64,000 nucleotides of DNA from Boothiomyces macroporosus. Taxonomy: Eukaryota > Chytridiomycota > Chytridiomycetes > Rhizophydiales > Terramycetaceae. The notes beneath the pieces are model-generated. The model worked only from the letters and a program-made list of their open reading frames with translations. It searched no databases and was not told the DNA's origin. A program made the position numbers and the translations under genes. This document shows positions 48,858 through 59,874 of this stretch, one piece after another (positions within the stretch are counted from its first letter, which is position 1; each line of letters starts with the position of its first letter). The stretch covers positions 62,001-126,000 of the forward strand of contig JADGKB010000033.1 of assembly GCA_027604185.1 (NCBI GenBank), read 5' to 3'.

Positions 48858-49442
48858 TTACTCGTCCGACAATTGCTTATCTAAATAATCTGATAAAGCA
48901 GTCTTGATTGTTGGTTTATGGAATTCATTCCTAAAAACCACAGTGAATGGCTTAGTATATGTCATTACAACGTTATTTAATCTTATTAGAAACAAAGTAC
49001 CTGCTTAGGTCTATAGCTTGGCAAAGAAACACGTACTCTCCTATAACTTTCAAATTGATGTCATTATAAACAAAAAATATTTTGTGGGTATTATCATCTG
49101 GATCCTTTAATACTGTTCCAACAGCTGAGCAACACCCAGTTTGATTAGCGGTGAAAGGCACTCTGCTATAATAAGAGTTTTCCAACACTGCGCATACACT
49201 ATCCTTTTCCGCGGTACAAAGTACAATATTACACATGATTGAATACGATTTGAGCTGGTGTTAGTCATCAGATACGATTGCTAACGATTTAGGTTCATTA
49301 AATTCTACTTGAACTATTAACGGAGGGTATCTAAGTTTTTAATTTTGTTTTACAAGTGACTAGTAAGATATGGTTGCTTTAATCCTGCTTCTCTACCTTT
49401 AAATGGTGATTGGCGAACAATTAATTTGAAATCCGAGTCCAT
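48858..49442 (-). CDS. Velvet-domain protein, array copy 8 (inverted)
   Basis: This is the only copy on the minus strand and closes the array. Four exons with introns of 23, 21 and 19 nt at the shared positions. Motifs: FKLIVRQSPFKGREAGLKQP, YPPLIVQVEFNEPKSLAI, YSIMCNIVLCTAEKDSV, LENSYYSRVPFTANQTGCCS, FFVYNDINLKVIGEYVFLCQ, and the tail TKPFTVVFRNEFHKPTIK, ending TALSDYLDKQLSDE. The LIVRQ and GREAGLK forms are closest to copy 1. An acidic rather than basic end sets it apart. Confidence 0.83.
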
Positions 49443-49876
49443 ATACCTTGTGAAATTAGAGTTAAGGGGAAGAAATTCTTGTGTCCTTATTTCCTGTGGT
49501 GCCCAAAAATATCCCACGCTCGAAAATACTTGGCGGTATGGATGACGACAGTATCGAGAGGTGGAATACCGGATTCTATATTGAGCTAGTCTATATCGTC
49601 CATCTTCTGGTCATGTTGCTTTTGTTTTATTTACTTTAATTTTTTCTTTTGCATTCAGTTTTCAAATGGCAGACAGTCAATGACTTGATTGGTGGACTCA
49701 GTCCCGCCCAACTTTTCAACTATTTTTTCCATTGTCCCAGAGTTTAGTTATACCCTGAAATGCATTTCCATTGCAATTATATTTGCCCCATAAAGACTGT
49801 TTGGTCACTCTGAGTCGAATTTAATTTGAGTTTATTAGAATTCTTAACCATAATCGGATACGCTTCTTTGAAGCAA
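49443..49876. other. Right edge of the velvet array, no gene seen
   Basis: This 434-bp gap between velvet copy 8 and the end of CFAP299 contains no frame I can support. Confidence 0.4.
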
Positions 49877-50625
49877 TCAAGATTTTCTCCTGGTCAAATG
49901 GTCGTAAATAACAACCTGGATATGTTCCAAAGTCTTGATATCCGATCGGCTAGTGTTATCACCCGGCTTTTCTTCGCTAGGATCAACATTAATAATCTTT
50001 CTATCTCTCTTATTTTTGAATAGCAACCCTGTTTCGTTGTCCGCAATAACTTGAAAATTGGGAGTGGCATTGGAGGTGCATGTCTGAGTTTCCCAGTTGA
50101 AAAAAGACATGTCTGATGGTCTAGGCAGGAAAACCTTTTGTCTGTTGAAATATGGCTCAAAGTTTTCGGTCTTTAGGCGATGCGAATAGTCTATGTAACC
50201 AGAGATTTCCTGCCCCTTACTGTTCCGGGTACGGATAAATATAATAGACTAGATTAGTCTAATTTACTGTCAGCTTTCCAGACCGATTTGCCTCTTCCCT
50301 ATCCGCTAGTGCTTTCAAAAAAGGATAATCAGTAAAATCTTTGCCGTACGACGCCAAGACATTGGTAGTCATGCGTTTGGACAACCTAAAACTCTCGGCA
50401 GCCTTCTTTCTAGATTCAAATTCTTCTCTTTTAAGCGGCTCTCCAGACCCTCTGTATCCCAACTCGACTAATTGGCGTGCCAATTCTTTATCCTGAATTA
50501 AAGAGAAACACCTCCAAATAAAACAAATCAATTGGCGTTATTTGGCTATCTAGATAATCTTCATACGTGGCGAATTCTGTTACGGTCGAATCTCCCACAT
50601 TTGCTGCATCCACTTCTTCAGCCAT
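49877..50625 (-). CDS. CFAP299: Cilia- and flagella-associated protein 299
   Basis: CFAP299 is a conserved protein found in organisms with motile cilia. Three exons with introns of 19 nt each give [40 protein letters not shown], the block [59 protein letters not shown] and [20 protein letters not shown], ending [15 protein letters not shown]. Conservation along the full length is very high. It implies a motile flagellum. The start ATG at 50625 is 56 bp from the divergent ARV1 start. Confidence 0.95.
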
Positions 50626-50681
50626 ACTGACGTGTCTCTCAAAATGAAAAACATCAACCGTTAAATTTCACCATTTTTTGA

Positions 50682-51358
50682 ATGCCAAAGTGCATCGAGT
50701 GCAGGGAGAATATTTCAGAATTGTACAAGGACTATGGAAAAGGAAGTATCAGACTCACCCAATGTGTAATCGCCATTAATACCAGCCCAGCTGCTTAATG
50801 TTTGCAGACAAGTATGTGGAATACGACTACTTTATAATATTCATTGATATGATCCTGCTTAAACCACAACCATATATCCACTTGCTTTACAACCGGCTGC
50901 ATTTTAATGAAAAGGGATTGAATGCCGGACTGCTGCGGTTTGGATTGTTGCTGAATCTTTTTGAAGTTTGTAAATAGAAACTCATATCAGATATGAAATG
51001 GTTTTTACTGGATAAACTGCTGCAGCCTTATGACACAAAGTACGAGCGAATATATGAGCAGTACCTGCATGTTTTATCGCTGTGCCTAGTTGAATTTTTC
51101 ATATACCATGCAGCAACCAGGATCGCTGCAACAATAGTTACGCTAAACAAGGTTGATTTATACCAGTATTTCCAATTTAAATGTAGGGCAAACAAATTAT
51201 CAATGGGGCTGATTCTATCTAGCTTTGGAAAGCTGCTGTTGATGGTGATGGTTATCTGGGATTATGGAAGATTGAACCCATCCATGCTTATTAACTTTTT
51301 TGTATTTACATGCAACTTTTGCGCTACTTCCGGTATTCTTAATTTGACCCAGTTATAA
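50682..51358 (+). CDS. ARV1: ARV1 ER membrane lipid-homeostasis protein
   Basis: ARV1 acts in sterol transport and supports GPI-anchor synthesis at the ER. Three exons with introns of 20 and 21 nt give the N-terminal zinc-ribbon-like ARV1 homology domain (MPKCIECRENISELYKDYGK; IRLTQCPSCLMFADKYVEYD) with two CxxC pairs. The family block FIIFIDMILLKPQPYIHLLY follows, then several membrane segments (HVLSLCLVEFFIYHAATRIA; LINFFVFTCNFCATSGIL). Length about 205 residues is in range. It links functionally with PIG-X in this window. Confidence 0.92.
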
Positions 51359-51516
51359 TTGATCGCGGGTTTGCATCGACCTTATTCATAATGACATTTG
51401 CTCTCACAGCAAAAACCATTGCTCGGACTTTTACAGATACGAACCCACTGGTCAGATTCGCCTTCTTTTGAGTAGATTAAGTAGATTTTCTGTAAATAAA
51501 AGCAAGCAGTTGTTTA

Positions 51517-51988
51517 TTACAACTTTGAAATCTTTTCAACCAAAGATGAGCAGAGTTCCTTCAATTCATCTTGGGATGGTTGCTTGGTAGTCCATTTAAT
51601 ACCGAGCCCGCCAGCTTCGTCTTTAGGGCTACGTTAGATAGATGCTACATTATATGAAAGTGAACATGGTCAACTTCTTGGTGCGCCAATCGGCCATTAT
51701 TTTGCAAAATATTATAGTTTTGAGGACCCAAAGCCAAAGCTACTTTCTTTGCAACAGGGAGCATATCCGCCAAGGTTTCATCTGGCACTTGATGCATGAA
51801 TTGAGCGTGGTCTAGGTTAGAGATTATCACATTTCGGGATTACCAACGCATGTCCCCTGTTCAATGGGTTGACATCGAGAAAGGCAAAGCTGTGTTCAGT
51901 CTCAATTAGCTTGTGAGATGGAATCGCTCCCTAAATTAGAAACACTTGCCTTTATGATTTTACAGAAAATGCAAGATGCGGAAGACAT
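51517..51988 (-). CDS. HNT1: HINT/HNT1 histidine-triad nucleotide hydrolase
   Basis: HINT proteins hydrolyse adenosine phosphoramidates. Four exons give SCIFCKIIKGAIPSHKLIET, FAFLDVNPLNRGHALVIPKY, HQVPDETLADMLPVAKKVAL, NYNILQNNGRLAHQEVDHVH and the catalytic triad HVHFHIIPK. Introns are 19, 19 and 20 nt. The first (51931-51949) has a GC donor (GCAAGT...TTTAG), and both the frame and family conservation require it. The ATG at 51988 gives MSSASCIFC, with the two Cys of the family start. It is head-to-head with KEX2. Confidence 0.93.
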
Positions 51989-52027
51989 GAGAAAATCTTG
52001 CTTTTGAAAGTTTTGAATTTGTTTCAA

Positions 52028-54194
52028 ATGCGAGACTATGAAAATTACCATTACTTTGCAATACAGTCACAGCATTCAGATATAAACTTTGGATTTGAAG
52101 TTCATTCGATAGAAAGAATCGGAGAGCTATCTGACCACTATTTGGTTTCAGTTCCAGTGAATAAAACACTAGATAATTCACACCACTTACAAAAGAGGTT
52201 TGAAGAGCATTCCAAAATCGGTTGGGTGGAGCGTCAGGTTCCCAGGGTCCATTTGTTTAAGCGCTCCAGGGACATTAATCATATTAGAACAATCTTGAAT
52301 ATTACGGATCCTGGATTCTCTCACCAATGGCATTTAGTAATTATTGCTAATTCAGCTTAATACAAAAACTCCTGGTCTAGATTTGAATATTACTGGCGTG
52401 TGGGAACAGGGTAAAAAACGCTTTACAATAGGAATTACTGGTACCGGAGTCACAGTAGCATTTATTGATGATGGATTGGATCACGAGAATGCAGATTTAA
52501 AAGATAATTTCGTAATTCTACCTAATCATAGTCTCTTGAAGGCTCATATGACTATAATGAACACAAGAAACTTCCTACTCCAAAATTGTACGATGATACA
52601 CATGGAACAAGATGTGCCGGAGAAGTTGGAGCAGTAAAGAATGATGTTTGTGGAGTTGGCGTCGCTTATACTTCAAAAGTAGCTGGAATTAGGGTTCTAT
52701 CTGGAGAGCTGACAAATGCGGATGAAGCTGCTGCTGTTAATTACAATTTCCAAAAGACTCAGATTTATAGTTGCTCTTGGGGGCCTCGAGATGATGGAAG
52801 AACTATGGAAGGGCCCCCAGCTATCGTTGAAAAAGCAGTAGAGAACGGAGCTCTAAATGGAAGGGGAGGACTGGGATCTCTGTTTCTGTTTGCAGCAGGA
52901 AATGGTGCAGCATCCGGCGATAATTGGTACTTTGTTATTGAACAATAGTAATTACGATGGATATACAAATAGTATTTATACAATGACAATATCTGCTATG
53001 GATCACTTGCAGGCACATCCGGTTTACTCTGAAGAATGCCCTGCAATTATCATGAGTATGTACAGTAGCGCCTTGGGAATGGAAGGAATTGTAAATATAT
53101 TTTGATTTAGTATACAACTGATTGGAAGAATGGATGTACAGATAGACATGGCGGAACTTCCGCTGCTGCACCACTTGCCGCTGGAGTGTTTGCACTGGTT
53201 TTGGAAGCAAGGTAACAATATCTAATGTAGACCGGATTTAAGTTGGAGAGATGCTCAACGATTGGCAATAGAAAACGCAATCCTTGTAAACCCATCAGAT
53301 TCTGATTGGCAAACGAACCCAGCTGGAAGACCATACAATCACAAGTATGGCTATGGCACTTTTGATACATTTAAAATTGTAAATGCCGCAAAAACGTTTG
53401 AAAAAGTAAATCCCCAAATACAATATGCACACAATTCCGAAGATTTTAAAGATGAAATTCCACAAGATCAAAATGGACTGGTGAAGACTTTTAATATAAC
53501 CAGAAACGAAATAGAAGGGTTTAAAAGACTAGAGCATGTGACTGTGACTGTTGATATTGAACATCAACGTAGAGGAGATGTTGGAATATATCTTACTTCT
53601 CCCAAAGGATTTACCTCTAGACTGATAGAGGGCAGAAGAAATGATGAAGCACACACCGGCTTTCCTGGATGGACAATGATGTCTGTTGCTCATTGGTAAT
53701 TAGAAGCTAAGATTAGGGATGACGATCCAGTAGGAGTATGGACAATGCGTGTTACAGATAAGGTTCATCTTGAAAAGAAAGGGTATCTGAAAAAATGGAC
53801 TCTAACTCTGTACGGAGAAAGCGTAAAAAGTGTAGAACCAACACCATCTACAACTGTTGAGCCAACAGCAGAAGCCATCCAAACCACTACTGGAGAGCTA
53901 CCAGCAATCGCAACAACACCTCCAGACTCAAAATTGAGCAATTCTACGCTTTCTGGGGTAGAGCCAGGGCACTATTCTACCAGCCCAGTGATTATACTAC
54001 CAATCTTTATCACAATCCTGTTTGCATTCGGTTTATATTATGCATACAAGAATAATTTCTTTAGAAAAAAGCGAAATTTCGATCCTGAAGCATTCCAAAA
54101 GTTGAACGACTTTGATGATAGCGATTTCGATGCGCTGGCGTTGGATGATTTACAAGCGCCAAGGGAACACGAAGTCCTATTCGAAGCTGAATAA
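52028..54194 (+). CDS. KEX2: Kexin-type proprotein convertase (subtilisin fold, membrane-anchored)
   Basis: Kexin cleaves secretory precursors after dibasic sites in the late Golgi. Seven exons with introns of 19-22 nt give a pro-region ending near VHLFKRSRD. The peptidase follows with Asp ([19 protein letters not shown]), His ([17 protein letters not shown]), the oxyanion Asn ([18 protein letters not shown]) and Ser ([16 protein letters not shown]). A P domain comes next ([29 protein letters not shown]), then a Thr-rich stalk, one membrane span ([20 protein letters not shown]) and a short acidic cytosolic tail. All catalytic residues are intact. No signal peptide is visible: 52028 is the first in-frame ATG, and the open frame upstream lacks an ATG. 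Confidence 0.93.
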
Positions 54195-54267
54195 AGCGTC
54201 TGTATTTTAACTTTACCATTCATTAACTTTTTTTTGAAATTTTCAACCCTGGTTTTCCAAATCTAAA

Positions 54268-55513
54268 ATGACAGACTTTACTGCAAAGGTAACAACAAAT
54301 TGATCCAGATTCCAAACCAAGATCTTCCTCAAATACTATTCCATCTTTTAAATAAATTTGGAAATGAACAAGAAAACAAGACAAAAATCTTGGAAGGAAT
54401 TAAAAAAGATGGTACGGAATAGCTAACCAGAAATGGCGCCATATTACAGAGCAGTGTGGAAATTATTGGGGTACCAAGTAGACGAGACCCTTGCTAAGGA
54501 ATTGGAAAAGAAGAACAAGGAAACTTTGGATGAATTTGAGGTTAAATACAAGGATGCGGTTGAGAATTTGGGTAATCAGTCTTAATCTATAGGTGAAACC
54601 GATCAAAGTGATATTTTAATTGCCAAAGCAAGTTATCTGGCAAAAACAGGACACAAGGACGAAGCTGTTGCTGCTTTTGAAGTGGCATTTGAAAAAACTG
54701 GACCATTAGGACACAGAATCGATATTCTATTTTCGTTGATTAGGGTTGGGTTCTTCCACTCTGATAATGCCATTATCCAATCCGGAATTGACAGAGTAAA
54801 AAGGTAATTATTGCTGATATTAGTTTGATTGAAAAGGGCGGTGACTGGGATCGCAGAAACAGATTAAAAGTATACGAAGGGATCTTTTTGATTTCCAACA
54901 GACATTTCAAGGATGCAGTCGACTTGTTGCTGGATTCTTTAGCCACTTTTACTTCAAATGAATTAATGGAATACAGAGACTTTGTTCGATACGCTTCCTT
55001 GACTGCTGCACTTATCCTTGACCGTCCAGAGCTCAAAAAAGTAATCAACTCTCCAGAAATTCTAGAATGCATTCATGAAATCCCGCACTTGTCTGAATAC
55101 CTAAACTCTTTTTATCAGTGCCAGTATTCCCAATTCTTTACTTCTTTGGCCGCAGTGGAAAAGTCAATCTCTCAAGATTTATATTTACATGAACACTACA
55201 AATACTATGTCCGTGAGATGCGTATCAGAGTTTATACACAGTTGCTTCAGTCTTACAAGAGTGTAACCATCAATTCGCTAGCTACCTCATTTGATGTTAC
55301 CGAGAGCTGGATCGACTCGTAATTATTCTTGATTATAGTGATTTGTCCAACTTTATTGCTGCTGGGCGTTTGAATGCTGTTATTGATAAAGTCAATGGAG
55401 TCGTTGAAACAAACAGACCGGATGCAAAGAATGCGCAATATCAGGCCTGCATCAAAGAGGGTGACGTATTGTTGAACTCTATCCAAAAGTTATCCAGAGT
55501 TATCAACGTATAA
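54268..55513 (+). CDS. RPN7: 26S proteasome lid subunit RPN7 (PSMD6)
   Basis: RPN7 is a PCI-domain subunit of the proteasome regulatory lid. Six exons with introns of 19-21 nt encode [120 protein letters not shown] and the PCI end [20 protein letters not shown]. Length and order are normal. It starts 74 bp after KEX2 on the same strand. Confidence 0.95.
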
Positions 55514-55547
55514 TATATTCTCTTTTTTTTCGATTTCAAATTCAATC

Positions 55548-56365
55548 ATGGAAAAGCGACAGAGGTCCGAGTCTGAAGACTCAAACTCAACCAAAGAGCT
55601 CTCGAGCTGGACACACATCACATCTGCATTTACGGAGCTGCATAATCTCCGTCTGCAAAACGATATCGTGGTAAACAAAATCAACAAAGTACACTCCAAA
55701 GTAAACTCTCGCGAAGAATCAAAGGAAGGATTCACAATCAAAGCAGGACTAAGAATTCAAGAAGTTTATAGAAATGCAATAGACTATGCAGAGCAGGAAA
55801 TACGGGTACTCAAACGCACAATGGAAAAGGTGGAAGGGTTGATCGCTTTACAAGAGCGATTAGATTCTGAGAAAAAGAGAAGAAAAGAGATGAAGCAGAG
55901 ACCAAAGATTGAAGAGGAAGTACCCGGGGATTTATTGTAGGGATTCATGCATGACATGAAAGTCGCAGCAAAGATTGGTCAGGAGTGGATCTTGGCTGTT
56001 GTGGTAGGATCTGACAAGGGAAGAATAGAAATTGAAGTAATTGCAATTAATGCAGGATGTTGAAGAAGATGATGATCATCCCGGAACAAAAAAGAGGTAC
56101 ATTCTCCCACCAAAACTATTACTCCCTATTGTCTTTGAAAAGAAGCTGCAAGAGTTTCCTACCGGACATGAGGTATTGGCTCTATACCCGGCATCGTCTT
56201 GTTTTTATAAAGCAAATGTAATCCTACCGCCATCAGAGGTAAGTGCTTGCAAACAAGAATAACACAGGAGAGTTTAGTGGCGAATATATAGTAAGATTTG
56301 AGGATGATGGTGGTTTTGAGAGGAATATAGTTCCTCATATGGTGCTAGATTATCCTGGTAAATAA
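55548..56365 (+). CDS. SGF29: SAGA-associated factor 29 (tandem Tudor reader)
   Basis: SGF29 reads H3K4 methylation for the SAGA complex. Four exons with introns of 21, 19 and 19 nt give an N-terminal coiled coil. The SGF29 domain follows: KVAAKIGQEWILAVVVGSDK, EDVEEDDDHPGTKKRYILPP, GHEVLALYPASSCFYKANVI, GEYIVRFEDDGGFERNIVPH. The Tyr and Phe of the methyl-lysine pocket (YP...FYKA, FEDD) are present. It is convergent with ARMC3, with 26 bp between stops. Confidence 0.9.
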
Positions 56366-56391
56366 ATAGTAGATAAATCAAATCTTTATAT

Positions 56392-58993
56392 TTAAATCCT
56401 TTTGTAAGCGAGAGCGTCTTCGCTATCGAGTGGAAGCAACTTTCCAGGATTATGCATCAGATCAACAATAGTTGGCTCATCATCAGGGAACGGATCAAAT
56501 TCAATATCTACTGTACCCAAGTAAATAGCCTTTAAATCCATTACAGAGGGTTGCACGACTTGGGCTGGCAGCTGTGCTCCAACTACCGATTTGCTTTTAG
56601 AAGAATTAATACGTTCTTTTTTAGCAACCACTTTTGGTGACAGAGTCTGGTGCTTTACATTAACAATATTCCATGCTCGGTTGTATTCACCTCTTACTAA
56701 TGTGCACGGCTTCAAACCAACTTTATCGCATATGGCTTTGAATAGGAGGGCTCGATGGTAAAAGGTTCCTTGATCGACTGCTCCCAATAAGACTACATTT
56801 GATGCAGCTTGGAGCTTTAATTCAGAAATTCTGAATTTGTAGTTTTGGGACACACCTTGTTCTATCGGCCCGCCCATTAGTTTTGATACTGCAAGACTGA
56901 TTATTTTAATTTGGGCTTCTGCAGGGTTTCCTGGTAAAATTTCCGACAAGAAGTTAATGACACTGTTCAGGTGTGTATCTAGTGTGCAATCTACAAGCAA
57001 TGCTTCTCGCTTTTTATCGATCGGTTTAGATTTCAGTTCTAATAATGTTGGTAAATTTGAAATATGCTCTAAATTTGATCCTGCATATCCCATATCATAA
57101 AAGCCGTCGTTGATACAGTTGGTTCCAGTTAAATGGTTTAACAGCCAGTACTTGGCAGTTGGTTCTAAAGTTAAAATTAATTTACGATAATTCAAGATTT
57201 TTTCCAATGCATCAGCAGCAAATTTGGTTGATTTCTTGGCAGCTTGTTTAGACAACTGCAGCAGAGCCTCCAATGCACCAGTGGAGCAGGCAGAGATTGA
57301 ATTTGGCTCATATTGACAAATCACAGACAAACTGTAGGCTGCATTCCTGCATACATTCAAATCAGTACTAGAAAGTAAACTGACTAATTTTGGCACCAAT
57401 TTGGGTAGTTTTGACGCTGCATGCTGTCCATCGCCTACTTCAATAATCATTTACCGTCCTGACAAATAACAGCAATCGCAAGGCAAACCGACGAATGCAC
57501 TCTGGCATCGTCGCTTTCTAACACTGCAACTAGAAGAGGTATGATACCACTCTTTACAATCTCTGTTCTATTCACAGAATCTTCTGAAATAGTTGCAATA
57601 CAATCAACAGCATTAGCAACAGTCAAAGGGTCGCATTCTAGTGATATTGACTTTGTGATAAGCGCAATATTATCCGGATTAGCTCTTACTTTGGTTCTGA
57701 TTTTTACTTTGTTAATAATTGGGTACTATTGAGACATAAACTGCCTAGTGCTGCAAGTGCATCCCGCTTTGGATCCTTTTCTTCCCCTTGGATATGCTTG
57801 AATAGCAAATCAACTGCACCAAGTTTGATAAATTCCATTTGGTTAGCCTCTGTTTTTGCTAGTGCTGCTATCGCAACGGCAGATGATGCGTTAATGATAG
57901 GATCTACGGAGCCTAGCTGAGTTACTAGAGTATTAAAAACCCCATTTTCTCTCGCAAACACTTGATTCTTTTCCAACTTTGCTGCCTTTGCGATTGCAAA
58001 GCTTGCTTGTTTTTTTACCAGAGTGTCATCATTTACCACTAATTTTGAAAGTAGAGCCATTCCGTTATTATCAGTAAAAGATGCAACTGATTCCGCTAGA
58101 TTAAAAATAGCTACGCTCTTCCAAGAAACTAGTTAGACAAGATAGAGCCAGATTGAAATGCGGTTCATTCCCTTCGACAGACAAGAAATCCAATATTCGT
58201 TTAACTATATTGAGTTTTCTTAATTCTGCTCTATTTGAATCTTTGATTAATCGTAATTACAATCTTCAGAGGCTTTAGACAATGATTTGAAGGCATGTTC
58301 TTGAACTTCTGGGTATTCAGATGCCAGTAGGTCCAGAATCGCTTTAAGACCTTTTACATAACGTATTTCAGACCTATTCGTAACTATATTAGGATAGTTT
58401 ACAATCGTCTATTAATGAGCAAATCGCCATTGCTGCACTCTTTTTGACATCTGGATCGTTTATATCCAAGGTTTTTACTAACGCGGCAATTCCTCCAATC
58501 TTTCTAATTTCTGCTTTGTTTCCAACTAGAATCAATTATCCGGATTACAGTCTTTTGAAACATTGGCGATAGCAAAGGCAGCTTCGTCCAGTATTTCTAC
58601 ATTGTCTTCATGATTGAGAACCAGTACCAAGGCCTCTAGCAAATCCCTTCGTTTCATATCTGGATGTATATCAGCTACTTTTAGCCACAATTACCAACTT
58701 CTGTTGCTGCAGCTATACACACCACTGCGGCTTTTTTAATCAATTTGTCTTTTTGTCTAGACAAGTCAATTAGCGGCTTAATAATCCCCAAATTCAACAG
58801 CAAGGTTCTGTTTTTGGCTGCTGTTTTATTCCATAGATACCTATCTCCGCGAACTTTGAAATTCCGTCCAGTGCCGATATCAATACTGTTGGTTCCGCGG
58901 AATTCAAGAGTAGGATTAATGTTCGCACATCTGTGATTTTTGGATTCACTGCTTCGCACTGTGTCAATTTTCAGTTACTGTGTATTCCGCCAT
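56392..58993 (-). CDS. ARMC3: ARMC3-like armadillo repeat protein with C-terminal EDR1 domain
   Basis: ARMC3 is an axoneme- and sperm-related armadillo protein found with motile cilia. About eleven exons joined by introns of 19-23 nt give armadillo repeats (NRTLLLNLGIIKPLIDLSRQ; RKIGGIAALVKTLDINDPDV; FIKLGAVDLLFKHIQGEEKD; LVSLLSSTDLNVCRNAAYSL). The family linker NCINDGFYDMGYAG and the EDR1 domain follow (FRISELKLQAASNVVLLGAV; GTFYHRALLFKAICDKVGLK; CTLVRGEYNRAWNIVNV), and it ends PTIVDLMHNPGKLLPLDSED. One 21-nt intron at 57165-57185 is stop-free and easily missed. With CFAP299 it implies a motile flagellum. Confidence 0.92.
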
Positions 58994-59289
58994 TAATACG
59001 CGTATGTAAACTTTCTTGGCATTCCTTTAATGTTTGAACGCAATAAAATTATATTCAATTCTATTACCTGATTTATCAATACTGCCATTTCAAGTTGCTC
59101 AACAGTGGTATATTTTGCACTCTGCCCATAGCAATACTTTAGCAGCACCTTTTTTGAACAAAATATGGTTGGTGCGATCGATAGTGGTGTGGTTGTCTTT
59201 GATCTGGATTGCTTCACCAATTTGTGTTCGCCTTGCTCATGCGATTAATCTTGTGATTGTATTTTCACCACCTCTAAACATCTGACCAT
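58993..59289 (-). CDS. Possible small gene upstream of ARMC3, structure unresolved
   Basis: Between ARMC3 and the next gene, three overlapping open segments on the minus strand look coding. Examples are TQIGEAIQIKDNHTTIDRTN followed by HILFKKGAAK, and KYTTVEQLEMAVLINQ. They are in different frames, and I could not join them with introns of the usual length. The ATG candidates are at 59289 and a few codons later. No family recognised. It might be a small helical protein or decayed sequence; its end would overlap the ARMC3 start. Confidence 0.3.
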
Positions 59290-59331
59290 GACACACAAAA
59301 GCTTATATTTGCGTTTTTCCACAAAATACTC

Positions 59332-59809
59332 ATGCTAGCGAGAACGGACGGTAATCATGAAGTAACTAGTAGAACAAGTAGATGAAATTGTACGCATATT
59401 GAAACTGAAAAGGATTCCAGTTGAACTCATACATGTGATATGCGACTTGGCAGAAGTGTGGTACTGCAAGAAGACCAGAATCGATAAATTATTTGAAACT
59501 TGGGATATCGACAAAGCATTTTACTTTGCCCTGCCAACAAATTTAAAGAAGCAGGGGTTGAAATGTACAAAGATCGCAGTTGAAGTTAGCTGCATACCAA
59601 AGAATGGCTGGGCGGTATCCACCATCGTATGTAGGGACAAGAAAGACGAGCTGCCAGATCTGGAAAAGGAAATGGAGGATGGTAAATTCATCTGGAACGA
59701 ATCCGATATGAATTTGAACTCTGTACTTCATTTAAATACCGGGCTGTGGGTCCATTGCCAAGCAGCCAATGCTCTTCATGATGCCAGTCTAACTGTATAC
59801 TATAAATAA
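59332..59809 (+). CDS. Small fungal-type hypothetical protein
   Basis: Two exons with a 19-nt intron (start MLARTDVEQVDEIV) encode about 152 residues. The segment KRIPVELIHVICDLAEVWYC resembles the short LPxEL-x-I-x-DxAExW motif seen in small fungal hypothetical proteins, by memory of pattern only. It is followed by a beta-rich region with GWAVSTIVCRDKKDELPD, DMNLNSVLHLNTGLWVHCQA and the ending ASLTVYYK. No signal peptide or membrane segment is seen. Function unknown. Confidence 0.65.
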
Positions 59810-59874
59810 ATAATTTTGAGCTGACTCACTTTTTCAAAAAAAACAAAATCTGCTTGTACACTTGCTTTACAATA

